Below, piece by piece: positions 16,972 to 24,758 of a stretch of DNA of 64,000 nt (position 1 is the first letter of the stretch; each line of letters opens with the position of its first letter). A program made the translations under genes and the position numbers. The notes below the pieces were generated by a model. The model worked only from the letters and a program-made list of their open reading frames with translations. It did no database searches and was not told where the DNA came from. This stretch comes from Shewanella sp. 10N.286.48.A6 (lineage in GTDB: Bacteria; Pseudomonadota; Gammaproteobacteria; Enterobacterales; Shewanellaceae): positions 1 through 64,000 of the forward strand of contig NZ_MCVI01000072.1 in assembly GCF_002873135.1 (NCBI RefSeq), written 5' to 3'.

Positions 16972-17965
16972 AGGCCTGCATTGTCACAGCGCCGAGATAA
17001 AGCATATAGCCACTAAAGCTCACTAAACACAGCGCCCCCGCAGTGCGGCCAAAGGTATAACTTTTTTCAGTAGCAGGGATGTTTCTTTGTTTAAAATAAG
17101 TAACCATAAATGCCACAGCGACGATAGCGGTGAGTAACAGCATCATAGGGTAATCACGGGCGACCAATAATTCTGGTAATGGCTGCTTGTCACCTAACAG
17201 CGCAGGGAAGGCAATCACCCCAAGTATATTGAAAATATTTGAACCAATCACAGTTGCAAATACCATGTCATGCATACCGCGGCGCACTCCAGCAATGGCT
17301 GCTGCTAACTCTGGTAAACTGGTACCAAAGGCAATAACGGTTAGCCCAATGATTAACTCACTGATCCCGGCAGCTTTAGCCAGTTCTACAGCGCCCCAAA
17401 CCATCAGTTGTGAGGCGGCTAACAGCACACTTAGCATTAATAGCGTTTCCACAGCAGAGCGGCTTTTAGATATTTCTAAAAACTCAACTTCTTCTGCGTC
17501 AGCTTCGCCTTTACCCACTAAAAAGGCTAGGTAACCACAATATGCCGCTAACGCTACTAGTAGTAATAAGCCATCTTGGAAGTCTAAATTGCCGTCTGAC
17601 ATTAACAGGGCGCAAAATAAGATTGCCGCGATTAAGATAGGTAAATCTCGACGAATGAAATGGACTTTAATGGATAACGGCACGAGTAAAGCACAAATGC
17701 CAAGTACTAATCCTATATTAACGATATTAGAGCCAATACCATTACCAATAGCGAGTTCGCCAGCACCATTTAGGGCTGCGATAGAGGACACGAGAAGTTC
17801 TGGAGCTGAGGTGCCAAAAGCCACCACAGTCATACCGATAAAGGACATAGAGACTTTGCAATGCTTAGCCAGAGTCGCAGAACTTGCGATCAACCGGTCG
17901 GCACTGACAGATAAAGCGATAAGACCTGCAACGAGTGCAAGTAAAGGTAAAAATAATGACAACAT
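16970..17965 (-). CDS. yrbG: CaCA-family sodium/calcium (or manganese) antiporter, YrbG-like
   Basis: A 331-residue inner-membrane exchanger with about ten transmembrane segments in two inverted repeats. The two alpha-repeat signatures are both present: GTSAPELLVSS with GNGIGSNIVNIGL (first half) and GTSLPELAAAIA with IGSNIFNILG (second half). Family members exchange Ca2+ for Na+ or H+. The leader contains what looks like a yybP-ykoY riboswitch, which suggests that Mn2+ controls expression and that Mn2+ export may be the physiological role (inference). I placed the start at the ATG at 17965, where the first membrane helix begins. A GTG four codons upstream (17977) is possible. Neither has a strong ribosome site. 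Confidence 0.88.
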   Translation of the reverse strand: MLSLFLPLLALVAGLIALSVSADRLIASSATLAKHCKVSMSFIGMTVVAFGTSAPELLVSSIAALNGAGELAIGNGIGSNIVNIGLVLGICALLVPLSIKVHFIRRDLPILIAAILFCALLMSDGNLDFQDGLLLLVALAAYCGYLAFLVGKGEADAEEVEFLEISKSRSAVETLLMLSVLLAASQLMVWGAVELAKAAGISELIIGLTVIAFGTSLPELAAAIAGVRRGMHDMVFATVIGSNIFNILGVIAFPALLGDKQPLPELLVARDYPMMLLLTAIVAVAFMVTYFKQRNIPATEKSYTFGRTAGALCLVSFSGYMLYLGAVTMQA

Positions 17966-17984
17966 AATATAACGCACTGCAAGG

Positions 17985-18160
17985 GCTGGTTGTGTTAAGA
18001 CACGAAAAACCCACGCCCAGCCCTAGCTATATGCGTGTGGTCATTCGAGTCTCGCCAGACGCTTAATGCTAAGCGTTGATTGCACCATGGTCTTCGACCA
18101 ATTATGTTGACACAACCTCCTGTCGTGGTGACAGAACGGCTACTCCCTCAAATTTGGGCG
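17985..18160 (-). promoter_or_regulatory. Probable yybP-ykoY (manganese) riboswitch leader
   Basis: Read on the minus strand, the leader has the family's hallmark GGGAGTAGCCG (complement at 18137-18147), a hairpin CTGTCACCACGACAG beside it, and GTGTCAACATAATTGG, similar to the GUCAACAUA segment I recall in E. coli alx/mntP leaders. Downstream (about 17993-18035), CCACACGC and GCGTGGG can pair and are followed by TTTTTCG, a possible intrinsic-terminator expression platform. The antiporter gene starts next. The family assignment is from memory of its consensus and has not been tested with a covariance model. Confidence 0.7.
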
Positions 18161-18330
18161 CATTTTAATCTGTTATTCGATTCGTTTCAATAGCAAATTT
18201 GTGGCTATTCGCGTCAAAGCTACTGCCAAGTATTTAGCACTGATATCGCTCGGCTTACAAGCCTTAGTGCTAGGAGAGACTTGTCATGCTAAAAACCGGC
18301 TAAGATAAAGGCAACTAACTAAAAGGCCGC

Positions 18331-18765
18331 TTATTCTTCATTGTCATTAAGGTTATTAAAGAGCGCATCAGCAATGCGTGTAAATGTGGCCAAGTCTTCA
18401 ACTGGCAGGTTTCGCAGCATTTTTTGATTCACATCGTTTTGGGTTTTTGCAATCAGTACAGCGAGTTTTTTACCGTCTGCAGTCAGTGATAATATCTGAC
18501 TTCTTTTATCTTCTGGGTTTGCCGTTTTCGTTAGCCATTGGTTATCCATCATTTCTTTTATTAACCGAGCAATTTGTGCTTTATCTCTGGCTAAAAGGTT
18601 AACGATATCGTTTGCGGTGCAAGTGTGACTGTTGTTAATCAAGCTAAGGCATTTAACATGCATGGCATTTAAGCCAATTTCATTAGCCTTAAGAGAAGAT
18701 CGCATGGCTAAACGGTATGAATGTGCGATGTTAAAAATCGCATCAGAAATGGATAAGTGACTCAT
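18331..18765 (-). CDS. MarR-family transcriptional regulator
   Basis: A 144-residue winged-helix regulator. The core is typical of MarR: a dimerisation helix, then CTANDIVNLLARDKAQIARL (recognition helix) and the wing NPEDKRSQILSLTADGKKLA. The start was chosen at the ATG at 18765, preceded by AGGACC about 9 bases away. The frame extends upstream to TTG codons at 18804, but those lie inside a palindromic operator. It is divergent from the siderophore-interacting protein gene, and two 15-bp palindromes lie between them, so it very probably represses both genes. The ligand is unknown. Confidence 0.9.
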   Translation of the reverse strand: MSHLSISDAIFNIAHSYRLAMRSSLKANEIGLNAMHVKCLSLINNSHTCTANDIVNLLARDKAQIARLIKEMMDNQWLTKTANPEDKRSQILSLTADGKKLAVLIAKTQNDVNQKMLRNLPVEDLATFTRIADALFNNLNDNEE

Positions 18766-18787
18766 TTTTGGTTGGTCCTGATAATTA

Positions 18788-18802
18788 GTTGACTTAGTCA
18801 AC
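18788..18802. promoter_or_regulatory. MarR operator palindrome 1
   Basis: GTTGACTTAGTCAAC is a perfect inverted repeat with a 3-base centre, 22 bases upstream of the marR-type start codon. Its half-sites are those of the second palindrome at 18816. Confidence 0.7.
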
Positions 18803-18815
18803 AATGCTAACTATA

Positions 18816-18830
18816 GTTGACCTTATCAAC
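18816..18830. promoter_or_regulatory. MarR operator palindrome 2
   Basis: GTTGACCTTATCAAC shares the GTTGA/TCAAC half-sites with the first palindrome. The centres are 28 bases apart, close to three helical turns. It lies between the regulator and the flavoprotein gene at 18867. Confidence 0.65.
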
Positions 18831-18866
18831 TTACTAGCTTTTTTTCAAGTCGAAGAGGATGTCTCT

Positions 18867-19607
18867 ATGAAGCCTAGAAAGCCCAATTTGCGCTCTGTAC
18901 AGGTTGCAGAGATTATTGAGCTGTCGTCTCATTTACGTCGAATTATCTTTAGCGGAACCAGTTTACAAGGTTTTCCGCAGGGGCTTGAAGGCGCGCACGT
19001 TAAAGTGTTTTTGCCATCGACGGGCGATGAAGCGCAAAAAATGCGTTCGTACACGATTCGTTTTTTTAACCCACACACTAACCAGCTAGGGTTAGATTTT
19101 GTGATTAACCGTCACCAAGGTCCTGCCACCAGTTGGGCAAAAAAGGCAAAAGTGGGCGACCGTATTAGTATAGCGGGCCCAGGTTTGATGAAATTAACTG
19201 ACTTTAATCACCATAGTTACTTGCTGGTGGGGGATATCACCTCTGTAAATGCCATAAATGGTTACGTGCCTAGATTTAATCCTGATGCCCAATTAAAGGC
19301 CATTATTAGCGTGCCTACCCGTGCTGATATCATTGAGATGGATTATGACGATTCAAAAAATACTCATTGGTTTATTGAAGATGAGTCAACAATAACCCTT
19401 GAGCAACAAGTACAACTAATCGCTAAAGACTTACCCAAGGATAGTCATGTCTTTATGGGGCTAGAAGCTGGTCAAATACGCGCTTTGAAGCCCGTATTAC
19501 AACAAGAGCTTGGTTTTGAAAGGCTTAACATCTTTGCTGTTGGCTATTGGAAGCAAGGGATTGATGCTGATCGTTTCGGGGCGTTGAAAAAAGTTAATCC
19601 ACTGTAA
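18867..19607 (+). CDS. Siderophore-interacting FAD-binding protein (ferric-siderophore reductase)
   Basis: A 246-residue cytoplasmic flavoprotein of the SIP/ViuB family, which reduces ferric siderophores with NAD(P)H to release iron. Family features: MRSYTIRFF (the R-x-Y-T flavin-binding motif, about 70-80), WAKKAKVGDRISIAGPG, a GD-containing nucleotide segment (LLVGDITSVNAI) and the C-terminal GLEAGQIRALKPVL then FAVGYWKQGI. The start was chosen at the ATG at 18867, with GAGGA 7-11 bases upstream. The frame reaches 18804 but would run through the operator. It is divergent from a MarR regulator rather than being an obvious Fur target, since I saw no clear Fur box. Confidence 0.87.
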   Translation: MKPRKPNLRSVQVAEIIELSSHLRRIIFSGTSLQGFPQGLEGAHVKVFLPSTGDEAQKMRSYTIRFFNPHTNQLGLDFVINRHQGPATSWAKKAKVGDRISIAGPGLMKLTDFNHHSYLLVGDITSVNAINGYVPRFNPDAQLKAIISVPTRADIIEMDYDDSKNTHWFIEDESTITLEQQVQLIAKDLPKDSHVFMGLEAGQIRALKPVLQQELGFERLNIFAVGYWKQGIDADRFGALKKVNPL

Positions 19608-19788
19608 ATATCCATGATAACCGTCATAGCCAAGTGACAAGCTATATTATTATCAATCACAGCTAAACCATAGCAGCCAGAGCTATAATTACTGCTAAGC
19701 ATAAGTATATTAGCGATTAATTGTGCTATATACCTGTTAGTCAGTGGTCAGATATCTGGCTGTTTTGATATTTAAATAAAATAATACC

Positions 19789-19816
19789 TTTACAATTTTT
19801 TAAACTAATGTAAGAT
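19789..19816 (+). promoter_or_regulatory. Likely sigma70 promoter for cspA
   Basis: TTTACA (19789-19794), a 16-base spacer and TAAGAT (19811-19816) give a good -35/-10 pair. It predicts a start near 19823 and a leader of about 180 bases, a length typical of cspA-type cold-shock genes. Confidence 0.5.
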
Positions 19817-19845
19817 TCACCTCGCTCTGACATTCAGAGTTATTA

Positions 19846-19983
19846 ATGAAACATCAAGTAAAAGTAAAGCCTCAGAATTCTACGTTATCGTTGTTCCTCT
19901 GTGTTTCCCTTAGCTTCATCGTCACATTAAATAATTCAGCTCTCAGCGCATCGCATTTTCGCGATAAATTTTTTAATTCTTAA
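19846..19983 (+). CDS. Possible small leader ORF (45 aa) inside the cspA leader
   Basis: An ATG-initiated frame of 45 codons ends 18 bases before the cspA start codon. The product would have a basic N-terminus and a hydrophobic middle (LSLFLCVSLSFIVTL) ending in SALSA, so it looks like a small signal-peptide-bearing or membrane peptide. The ribosome site is weak (CAGAG). It may be chance in an untranslated leader. Confidence 0.25.
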   Translation: MKHQVKVKPQNSTLSLFLCVSLSFIVTLNNSALSASHFRDKFFNS

Positions 19984-20001
19984 TTATATAAGGGACACAT
20001 T

Positions 20002-20211
20002 ATGTCTAACACTACTGGTATCGTAAAATGGTTTAACGAAGACAAAGGTTTCGGCTTCATCACTCAAGACAATGGCGGCGCAGATGTATTCGTACATTTC
20101 CGTGCTATCGCTTCTGAAGGTTTCAAAACTTTAGCTGAAGGCCAAAAAGTTTCTTTCGATTTAGAGCAAGGTCAAAAAGGCCCACAAGCAGCTAACGTAG
20201 TTGCTATCTAA
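20002..20211 (+). CDS. cspA: Cold-shock protein, CspA family
   Basis: A 69-residue single cold-shock domain, full length for the family. RNP1 is KGFGFITQ and RNP2 is VFVHF, with the N-terminal [11 protein letters not shown] typical of CspA/CspD-like proteins. It binds single-stranded RNA and DNA and melts mRNA structure. The codons are of the highly expressed type. The long leader and the strong downstream terminator suggest an independent, post-transcriptionally regulated unit. Confidence 0.96.
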   Translation: MSNTTGIVKWFNEDKGFGFITQDNGGADVFVHFRAIASEGFKTLAEGQKVSFDLEQGQKGPQAANVVAI

Positions 20212-20299
20212 TTTGAAAGTCGACGTCACTGGCTAGCCAGTACGTTACTTCAAATAATTACGCTTTTAGGTTTACCTATTTATCGTAATTATTAAAAGA

Positions 20300-20323
20300 G
20301 CGAACCTTTGGGTTCGCTTTTTT
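20300..20323 (+). terminator. Rho-independent terminator of cspA
   Basis: GCGAACC pairs with GGTTCGC around TTTG and is followed by TTTTTT. It lies about 90 bases after the cspA stop. Confidence 0.9.
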
Positions 20324-20347
20324 GTATCTAAAATTCAATGCCTGTCT

Positions 20348-20408
20348 CATCCAGCATCCAGCATCCAGCATCCAGCATCCATTATTCAAAATCCATCATT
20401 CAAAATCC
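20348..20408. repeat. Short tandem repeats after cspA
   Basis: CATCCAG is repeated four times plus a partial copy (20348-20381), followed by two near-identical 14-bp units (ATTATTCAAAATCC and ATCATTCAAAATCC, to 20408). It is a simple-sequence tract prone to slippage. The rest of the spacer to 20710 shows nothing I can name. Confidence 0.85.
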
Positions 20409-20710
20409 TAAATCCAACACCTCACGTCTCAACTGCTTAGTTTATATTTTTCCCTTATCGCCTTGCTCGATTCAACGCCTGTTTGGTAATTCATCTGTTT
20501 ACTGAGTTGCTAAACCACGATAGCTACAAAGATCATTTTGTAACGGTTTTTAGTCTTTCAGGCCTTTCTTATGCGAATAGTTATCTATAGAACTTTGCCA
20601 ATAGTGATGTGAAAATATTAATTCGATATTTTTATAAGCTACTTTCCACTGCAACGAACATCATATTTATGGCTTAACGATGGGGTGGTTTATTTAAATC
20701 AATGTAAAAA

Positions 20711-20740
20711 ATAAAGGCTATCTAATGAGATAGCCTTTAT
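20711..20740. terminator. Perfect 13-bp hairpin terminator after iorA
   Basis: ATAAAGGCTATCT pairs perfectly with AGATAGCCTTTAT around AATG. Flanking A/T runs on both sides allow use on either strand. It lies just after the stop of the minus-strand oxidoreductase operon. Confidence 0.8.
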
Positions 20741-20772
20741 TTTGCAGTGAACCAGGATTAAGTGGTTACTAT

Positions 20773-21303
20773 TTATGTGGTTAAACCCTCTGTTGTGAGT
20801 ATCAGTTCTTTAACTGCTTGGTAATATTTTACGTAACCGGTACAGCGACATACATGCTCCCCTAAAGACTCAAGAATAACCGCCTCTACATCAGCTTTGT
20901 TAATGGGCGCCTTTTGTAATTTTTCTATCAGTAGTGTGGTTTCGTTGGTGAAGCCAGAGGTACACCAACCACACTGAAAGGCAAAATGCTTGATGAATGA
21001 CTCTTGTACTGGGCTAAGTTGAATGATTTCACCCATGTTATTGGTTTTAGCATGGCCTTCAATGGTTCTGATTTTAAAGTTGTTGAATGCATGAGCACCC
21101 GAGATACAAGTTCTTACTGTGCTACTACTGCCATCATCATTATCAACGATCACTACACAAGCATGGCAAATGCCTTCACCACAACCAAATTTTGTTCCAG
21201 TCATATTGAGATATTCATGAAGAAACTCAATCATCATGACATCCGTGCCTACATCGATAGGGCCGACTAATTTTCCGTTAATTGTTAAACTGATATCACT
21301 CAT
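20773..21303 (-). CDS. iorA: [2Fe-2S] subunit of a molybdenum hydroxylase (isoquinoline 1-oxidoreductase alpha type)
   Basis: A 176-residue iron-sulfur subunit of the xanthine oxidase family. The plant-type cluster motif is GCGEGICHACVV with a following Cys, and the second cluster is bound by QCGWCTSGF and CRCTGY. It transfers electrons from the molybdenum subunit to an acceptor. The gene lies two bases after the large-subunit gene, so it is the second gene of the pair. Classical iorAB has the small subunit first. There is no FAD subunit, which fits the isoquinoline-oxidoreductase subtype that passes electrons to a cytochrome or other acceptor. The true substrate is unknown; aldehydes or N-heterocycles are possible. 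Confidence 0.9.
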   Translation of the reverse strand: MSDISLTINGKLVGPIDVGTDVMMIEFLHEYLNMTGTKFGCGEGICHACVVIVDNDDGSSSTVRTCISGAHAFNNFKIRTIEGHAKTNNMGEIIQLSPVQESFIKHFAFQCGWCTSGFTNETTLLIEKLQKAPINKADVEAVILESLGEHVCRCTGYVKYYQAVKELILTTEGLTT

Positions 21304-21305
21304 AA

Positions 21306-24134
21306 TTAAATAGCCTTCAATATGTCTTGTGGTGTAATCGGTAGATGATAAAAACGCTGGTTTGTTGCTTGATAGATAGCTTCCACTAATGCAGGTACCA
21401 CAGGGATCATCACGACCTCGGCAACACCTTTTGAGTCATCTGAATCTGACAATGGTGGCATAATGGTATGCTTCATATTCCATACACCATTATGTTTTGC
21501 AAAAGGAACTTGGTAACGGTCTAGGTTCCATTTACCTGTTCCAGCTCCTGTTTCGTCATCAGGTAGGTATTCATATAATGCGTGTCCAACGCCCATTGTT
21601 AGCCCGCCTTCAAGCTGACCTTCAACGAGTTCTTTAACATGGACATTTCCCGGTTCAATCCAACTATGGGTGCGCAATATCTCTACATTCCCTTGCTGCT
21701 TGTCAATGGCAATCTCAACCAAGGTTGCACAAGGGGTGTAGTAAGTGACCATGGCATTGTTCATATTGGTTTTAGGGTAATTGACTGATAGACGTTTTAT
21801 GACTTGATAGCCTGCAGCATTGTATTGCTGCTTTTGTTCTGCTGTTGCGCCAATACCATATTGAATAGCAATTGCATCTAACGGAAAGTTTTGTTTTTTA
21901 CCGTTAATGTCAAAATCAGCGGTTGCCCATTCCCAGCGATTAAAGGCATGGGTCATGACAGAGGTGATTAATCCCATGGCATGGGCTTTTTTGGCAAGTA
22001 GTGCAAAAGGGATAGGTTGCTGGCCTGCTAGCACCATAGCGCCCTTATCCCAGCTGTATTTTACCGTAGCAGGATCAATTTTTGCTGTGCTCTGACCATT
22101 GATGATAGCGGCAGCAGCGGGTATTAAGCTGTATTGTAGAATAAATTTTGCAGCCTGAGCGGTAGCATGGCTTTGAAAAAAGGATGACTGACTGGCTGAT
22201 GAGGCCATTCCTATGGCAGGTGTCCATGTGGGTTTTTTAGACATTTCATCTTGATGGGCTTGAGACATAGTGTATGGATTGTCGTTTTCAATTAACTCCA
22301 TGGCATCAAATTCTTGAATCTTTGCCATATGGACTTCATCAGCCATATTACCTAGGTACTTGGCTATTAATGCCCCTTGGGATGTTTCGGTTCCCGTGCC
22401 CATTTCAATTGAGCAAACTTGGATAACAATTTTACCTTCGGGGGTGATGGCAACCGAAGCCGATGGTGCCTCAGCTCCCGTTCCGTAATCTTTGGTGGCA
22501 ATCCCAAAGCCGACGCCATACATTTTAGTTGGGTTGGCTTTTTCAAAGTCTGCTTTGTTTTGTTGTCGATTAACCCAGATATCATGCTTTTCAGCTAAAT
22601 CGAGCATTTCGACGTAGCGTGCTTTACCGTTAGGCGTCGCGCCTTGGGTATTTTTTTGTCCAGTTTTAAAGGCATTAATTCTTCGTAATTCAAAGGTATC
22701 AATATCTAACGCTTCGGCAGCTTCATTGATCATCATTTCCATCGCGCCCATGGACTGCAGTGTGCCATAGCCCCGCATAGATCCTGCGTGAGGGGTTGCT
22801 GAAGGGTGACACCAGGCTTGGATATCATTTCTTGGTAAGTAATAAATACTCTGAATTGCACTGGCGCCGACCATGGTAACCGAATCAGAAAAATTCTTTC
22901 TTCCTCCTCCGGCTAGTACCATATTGGTGACTAATCCAGTTATTTTCTTGGTTTTTTTATCAAAAGCCAGTTTGTGATCCATGTTAAACGTATGGCGTTT
23001 CAAACCTGATTGAAATTGTTGAAAACGATCATTGGCGATTCGCACTGGATTGGTACTATAAAGTGAGGCAATAATGCCGTAATACGGGAAAATGGTATGA
23101 TCTTTAGCGCCAAAGCCACCACCAATATAAGGGGTGTGGACGATAAGCTCTTTAATGGAAACACTTAGGGGACTTTTTGCTAATACCTCACCGGCTTGTG
23201 CGTAAAAGTCTTGGGGGGATTGAGAGCAAATGACCACGTGTAATCTGGCGTTGTTTTTATCAAACCAACCATTAAATGCTTCAGGTTCTAACATCATGGG
23301 TTCAATTGATTGGGTCGTGAAATTTTTATCAATCACTAACCAGTCTGGATTAGTTAAATCATTTTGTAACTCACTGGCGTAATACATGGCCTTTTCGGCA
23401 CTATTACCTGATGGGTTAATACTGGCACTCCAAACTGGTTTATGATTTTCATAATCAGGGAAAATTAATCCATCATGCAAAGTACTGTATTTATCTTCTG
23501 CGTCGCTGCCACCGTCGCCTTGTTGTCGAATGATACGCCAACAAGCATAGGGATCTTGGTTGGCGGTGACTAACGGAGTTGATTCGCCCCATTTGAAAAT
23601 CGCGTCATTAAACTCAATTGCAGCTTTGGCTTGTTTATATTTTATGAATGTATCAAACAGTAAAATGGCGACTTCATGACCTTGATAATCTGGAGTGTTA
23701 CCTAATGGTAATAGCATGTTTTTGCCATAGAAATCGGGTAACTTAAGTTGGTTGTCTTTTAGGGTTTTAGCAGTAATAGTAAAGTAAGGTTTGGCATTAT
23801 CAGGAATACTTGAAAGGTCTAAATCAACGAGAATTTTATCAGCTCGGTTGACCCTAATAATATGTGCATAATGTTGTTTTTTAGGCCAGTCAGGGATGTC
23901 CTGAGCGCGATAGTCACGGCCGTAAATTTTCTGTCCGGTGACTTTTTCTATCGCATCATAGCGATAAGCGGGTTTAGCGCCAACATTCCATTTGGCTTTT
24001 AATTGCTCTGAGGTGGTTGCGGCGAAAGCTTTATTTTTATCAAAAATCATTGGTGCGCTGTATACCGCAACACCACCAATCACACATTTTTTAATGAAAC
24101 CTCGACGTGACAAATCCGTGTTACCTGTGTTCAT
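21306..24134 (-). CDS. iorB: Molybdopterin-binding subunit of a molybdenum hydroxylase (isoquinoline 1-oxidoreductase beta type)
   Basis: A 942-residue large subunit with a twin-arginine signal (LSRRGFIKKC at about residues 8-17), so the heterodimer is probably exported to the periplasm with its small partner. The molybdopterin domains contain IGGGFGAKDH, SMRGYGTLQ (the conserved Arg region), GTGTETSQG and the C-terminal EVVMIPVVPALVEAIY. It hydroxylates a heterocycle or aldehyde with water as oxygen source. The start was chosen at the ATG at 24134, where the Tat signal begins; the frame extends 14 codons upstream. No XdhC-type chaperone gene is adjacent. Confidence 0.88.
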   Translation of the reverse strand: MNTGNTDLSRRGFIKKCVIGGVAVYSAPMIFDKNKAFAATTSEQLKAKWNVGAKPAYRYDAIEKVTGQKIYGRDYRAQDIPDWPKKQHYAHIIRVNRADKILVDLDLSSIPDNAKPYFTITAKTLKDNQLKLPDFYGKNMLLPLGNTPDYQGHEVAILLFDTFIKYKQAKAAIEFNDAIFKWGESTPLVTANQDPYACWRIIRQQGDGGSDAEDKYSTLHDGLIFPDYENHKPVWSASINPSGNSAEKAMYYASELQNDLTNPDWLVIDKNFTTQSIEPMMLEPEAFNGWFDKNNARLHVVICSQSPQDFYAQAGEVLAKSPLSVSIKELIVHTPYIGGGFGAKDHTIFPYYGIIASLYSTNPVRIANDRFQQFQSGLKRHTFNMDHKLAFDKKTKKITGLVTNMVLAGGGRKNFSDSVTMVGASAIQSIYYLPRNDIQAWCHPSATPHAGSMRGYGTLQSMGAMEMMINEAAEALDIDTFELRRINAFKTGQKNTQGATPNGKARYVEMLDLAEKHDIWVNRQQNKADFEKANPTKMYGVGFGIATKDYGTGAEAPSASVAITPEGKIVIQVCSIEMGTGTETSQGALIAKYLGNMADEVHMAKIQEFDAMELIENDNPYTMSQAHQDEMSKKPTWTPAIGMASSASQSSFFQSHATAQAAKFILQYSLIPAAAAIINGQSTAKIDPATVKYSWDKGAMVLAGQQPIPFALLAKKAHAMGLITSVMTHAFNRWEWATADFDINGKKQNFPLDAIAIQYGIGATAEQKQQYNAAGYQVIKRLSVNYPKTNMNNAMVTYYTPCATLVEIAIDKQQGNVEILRTHSWIEPGNVHVKELVEGQLEGGLTMGVGHALYEYLPDDETGAGTGKWNLDRYQVPFAKHNGVWNMKHTIMPPLSDSDDSKGVAEVVMIPVVPALVEAIYQATNQRFYHLPITPQDILKAI

Positions 24135-24232
24135 AGTAAAATCCCAAAATGATGCGCACTTTATGTTTAAATGCATTAAATAACGTTAATCGACAAATCT
24201 ATAAAAATTATAGTAGAAGCAAATAAAGATGG

Positions 24233-24436
24233 ATGAGTTTTAATACATTGATTTACGTAAGATTTATCAGAGAATATGGTGTAATTTATTTTAAGTTATT
24301 GTTTTTACGTTGTTTTTGTTGTTGGCGGCTAGATTGGCGATTGTGGTTTTCATACCTTATCTTTATTCTTTTACAAGAATATCGCAGAGGTGATGTCTGG
24401 CGGATTGAAATTATTCGAAGACGTGATTTAGAATGA
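24233..24436 (+). CDS. Possible small membrane protein (uncertain)
   Basis: A 67-codon frame, divergent from iorB. The product would be basic with a hydrophobic, Cys/Trp/Phe-rich middle and an Arg-rich end (IEIIRRRDLE). It ends 10 bases before the next small gene, and that gene's ribosome site overlaps its stop region. I see no good ribosome site of its own, so it may not be translated. No family is recognised. Confidence 0.3.
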   Translation: MSFNTLIYVRFIREYGVIYFKLLFLRCFCCWRLDWRLWFSYLIFILLQEYRRGDVWRIEIIRRRDLE

Positions 24437-24446
24437 GGAGAATTAA

Positions 24447-24686
24447 GTGAGCAATAGACAATTAATACTACTGCTTAGAACCAGTATTACCATTGGTATT
24501 TGCTTAATTTTACTTGGGATTTATTTACACAACTTTAATGATACCGTAGCCGCAATGGGCGTTAAGGGAATTATCATCAGTTCGATGTGTGTCGCTTTTG
24601 GCATGGTGCTGTCACTGCCAACTAAAATGTATTTAACCTTTATTTTGGTTGCTAGAGAAGCAAATAAAAAAGACTCATCCGAATGA
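24447..24686 (+). CDS. Small two-helix membrane protein
   Basis: A 79-residue protein starting at GTG with the ribosome site GAGGAG about 6 bases upstream. Two hydrophobic segments are clear (about residues 11-28, TSITIGICLILLGIYL, and about 38-58, IISSMCVAFGMVLS), followed by a short charged tail. I do not recognise the family. It may be translated with the preceding 67-codon frame. Confidence 0.6.
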   Translation: MSNRQLILLLRTSITIGICLILLGIYLHNFNDTVAAMGVKGIIISSMCVAFGMVLSLPTKMYLTFILVAREANKKDSSE

Positions 24687-24758
24687 TGCTATCTGGCGGT
24701 GAGCGCAAGTTCATTCTCAGCCTCAACTGCAACTTTTGCCTCAAGCTTAACTTAAGTC

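Larger units (their letters stand above)
19608..20001 (+). other. cspA promoter and long 5' leader region
   Basis: This holds the promoter (19789-19816) and about 180 bases of leader. A small hairpin (CTCTGA/TCAGAG, 19825-19839) would lie at the transcript's 5' end, as in cold-shock leaders. A 45-codon open frame occupies 19846-19983. The ribosome site AAGGGACA precedes the cspA start. Confidence 0.55.

Noticed and set aside
20348-20408. CRISPR-like array
   Set aside because: Units are 7 and 14 bases in direct tandem with no spacers, so it is a simple-sequence repeat.
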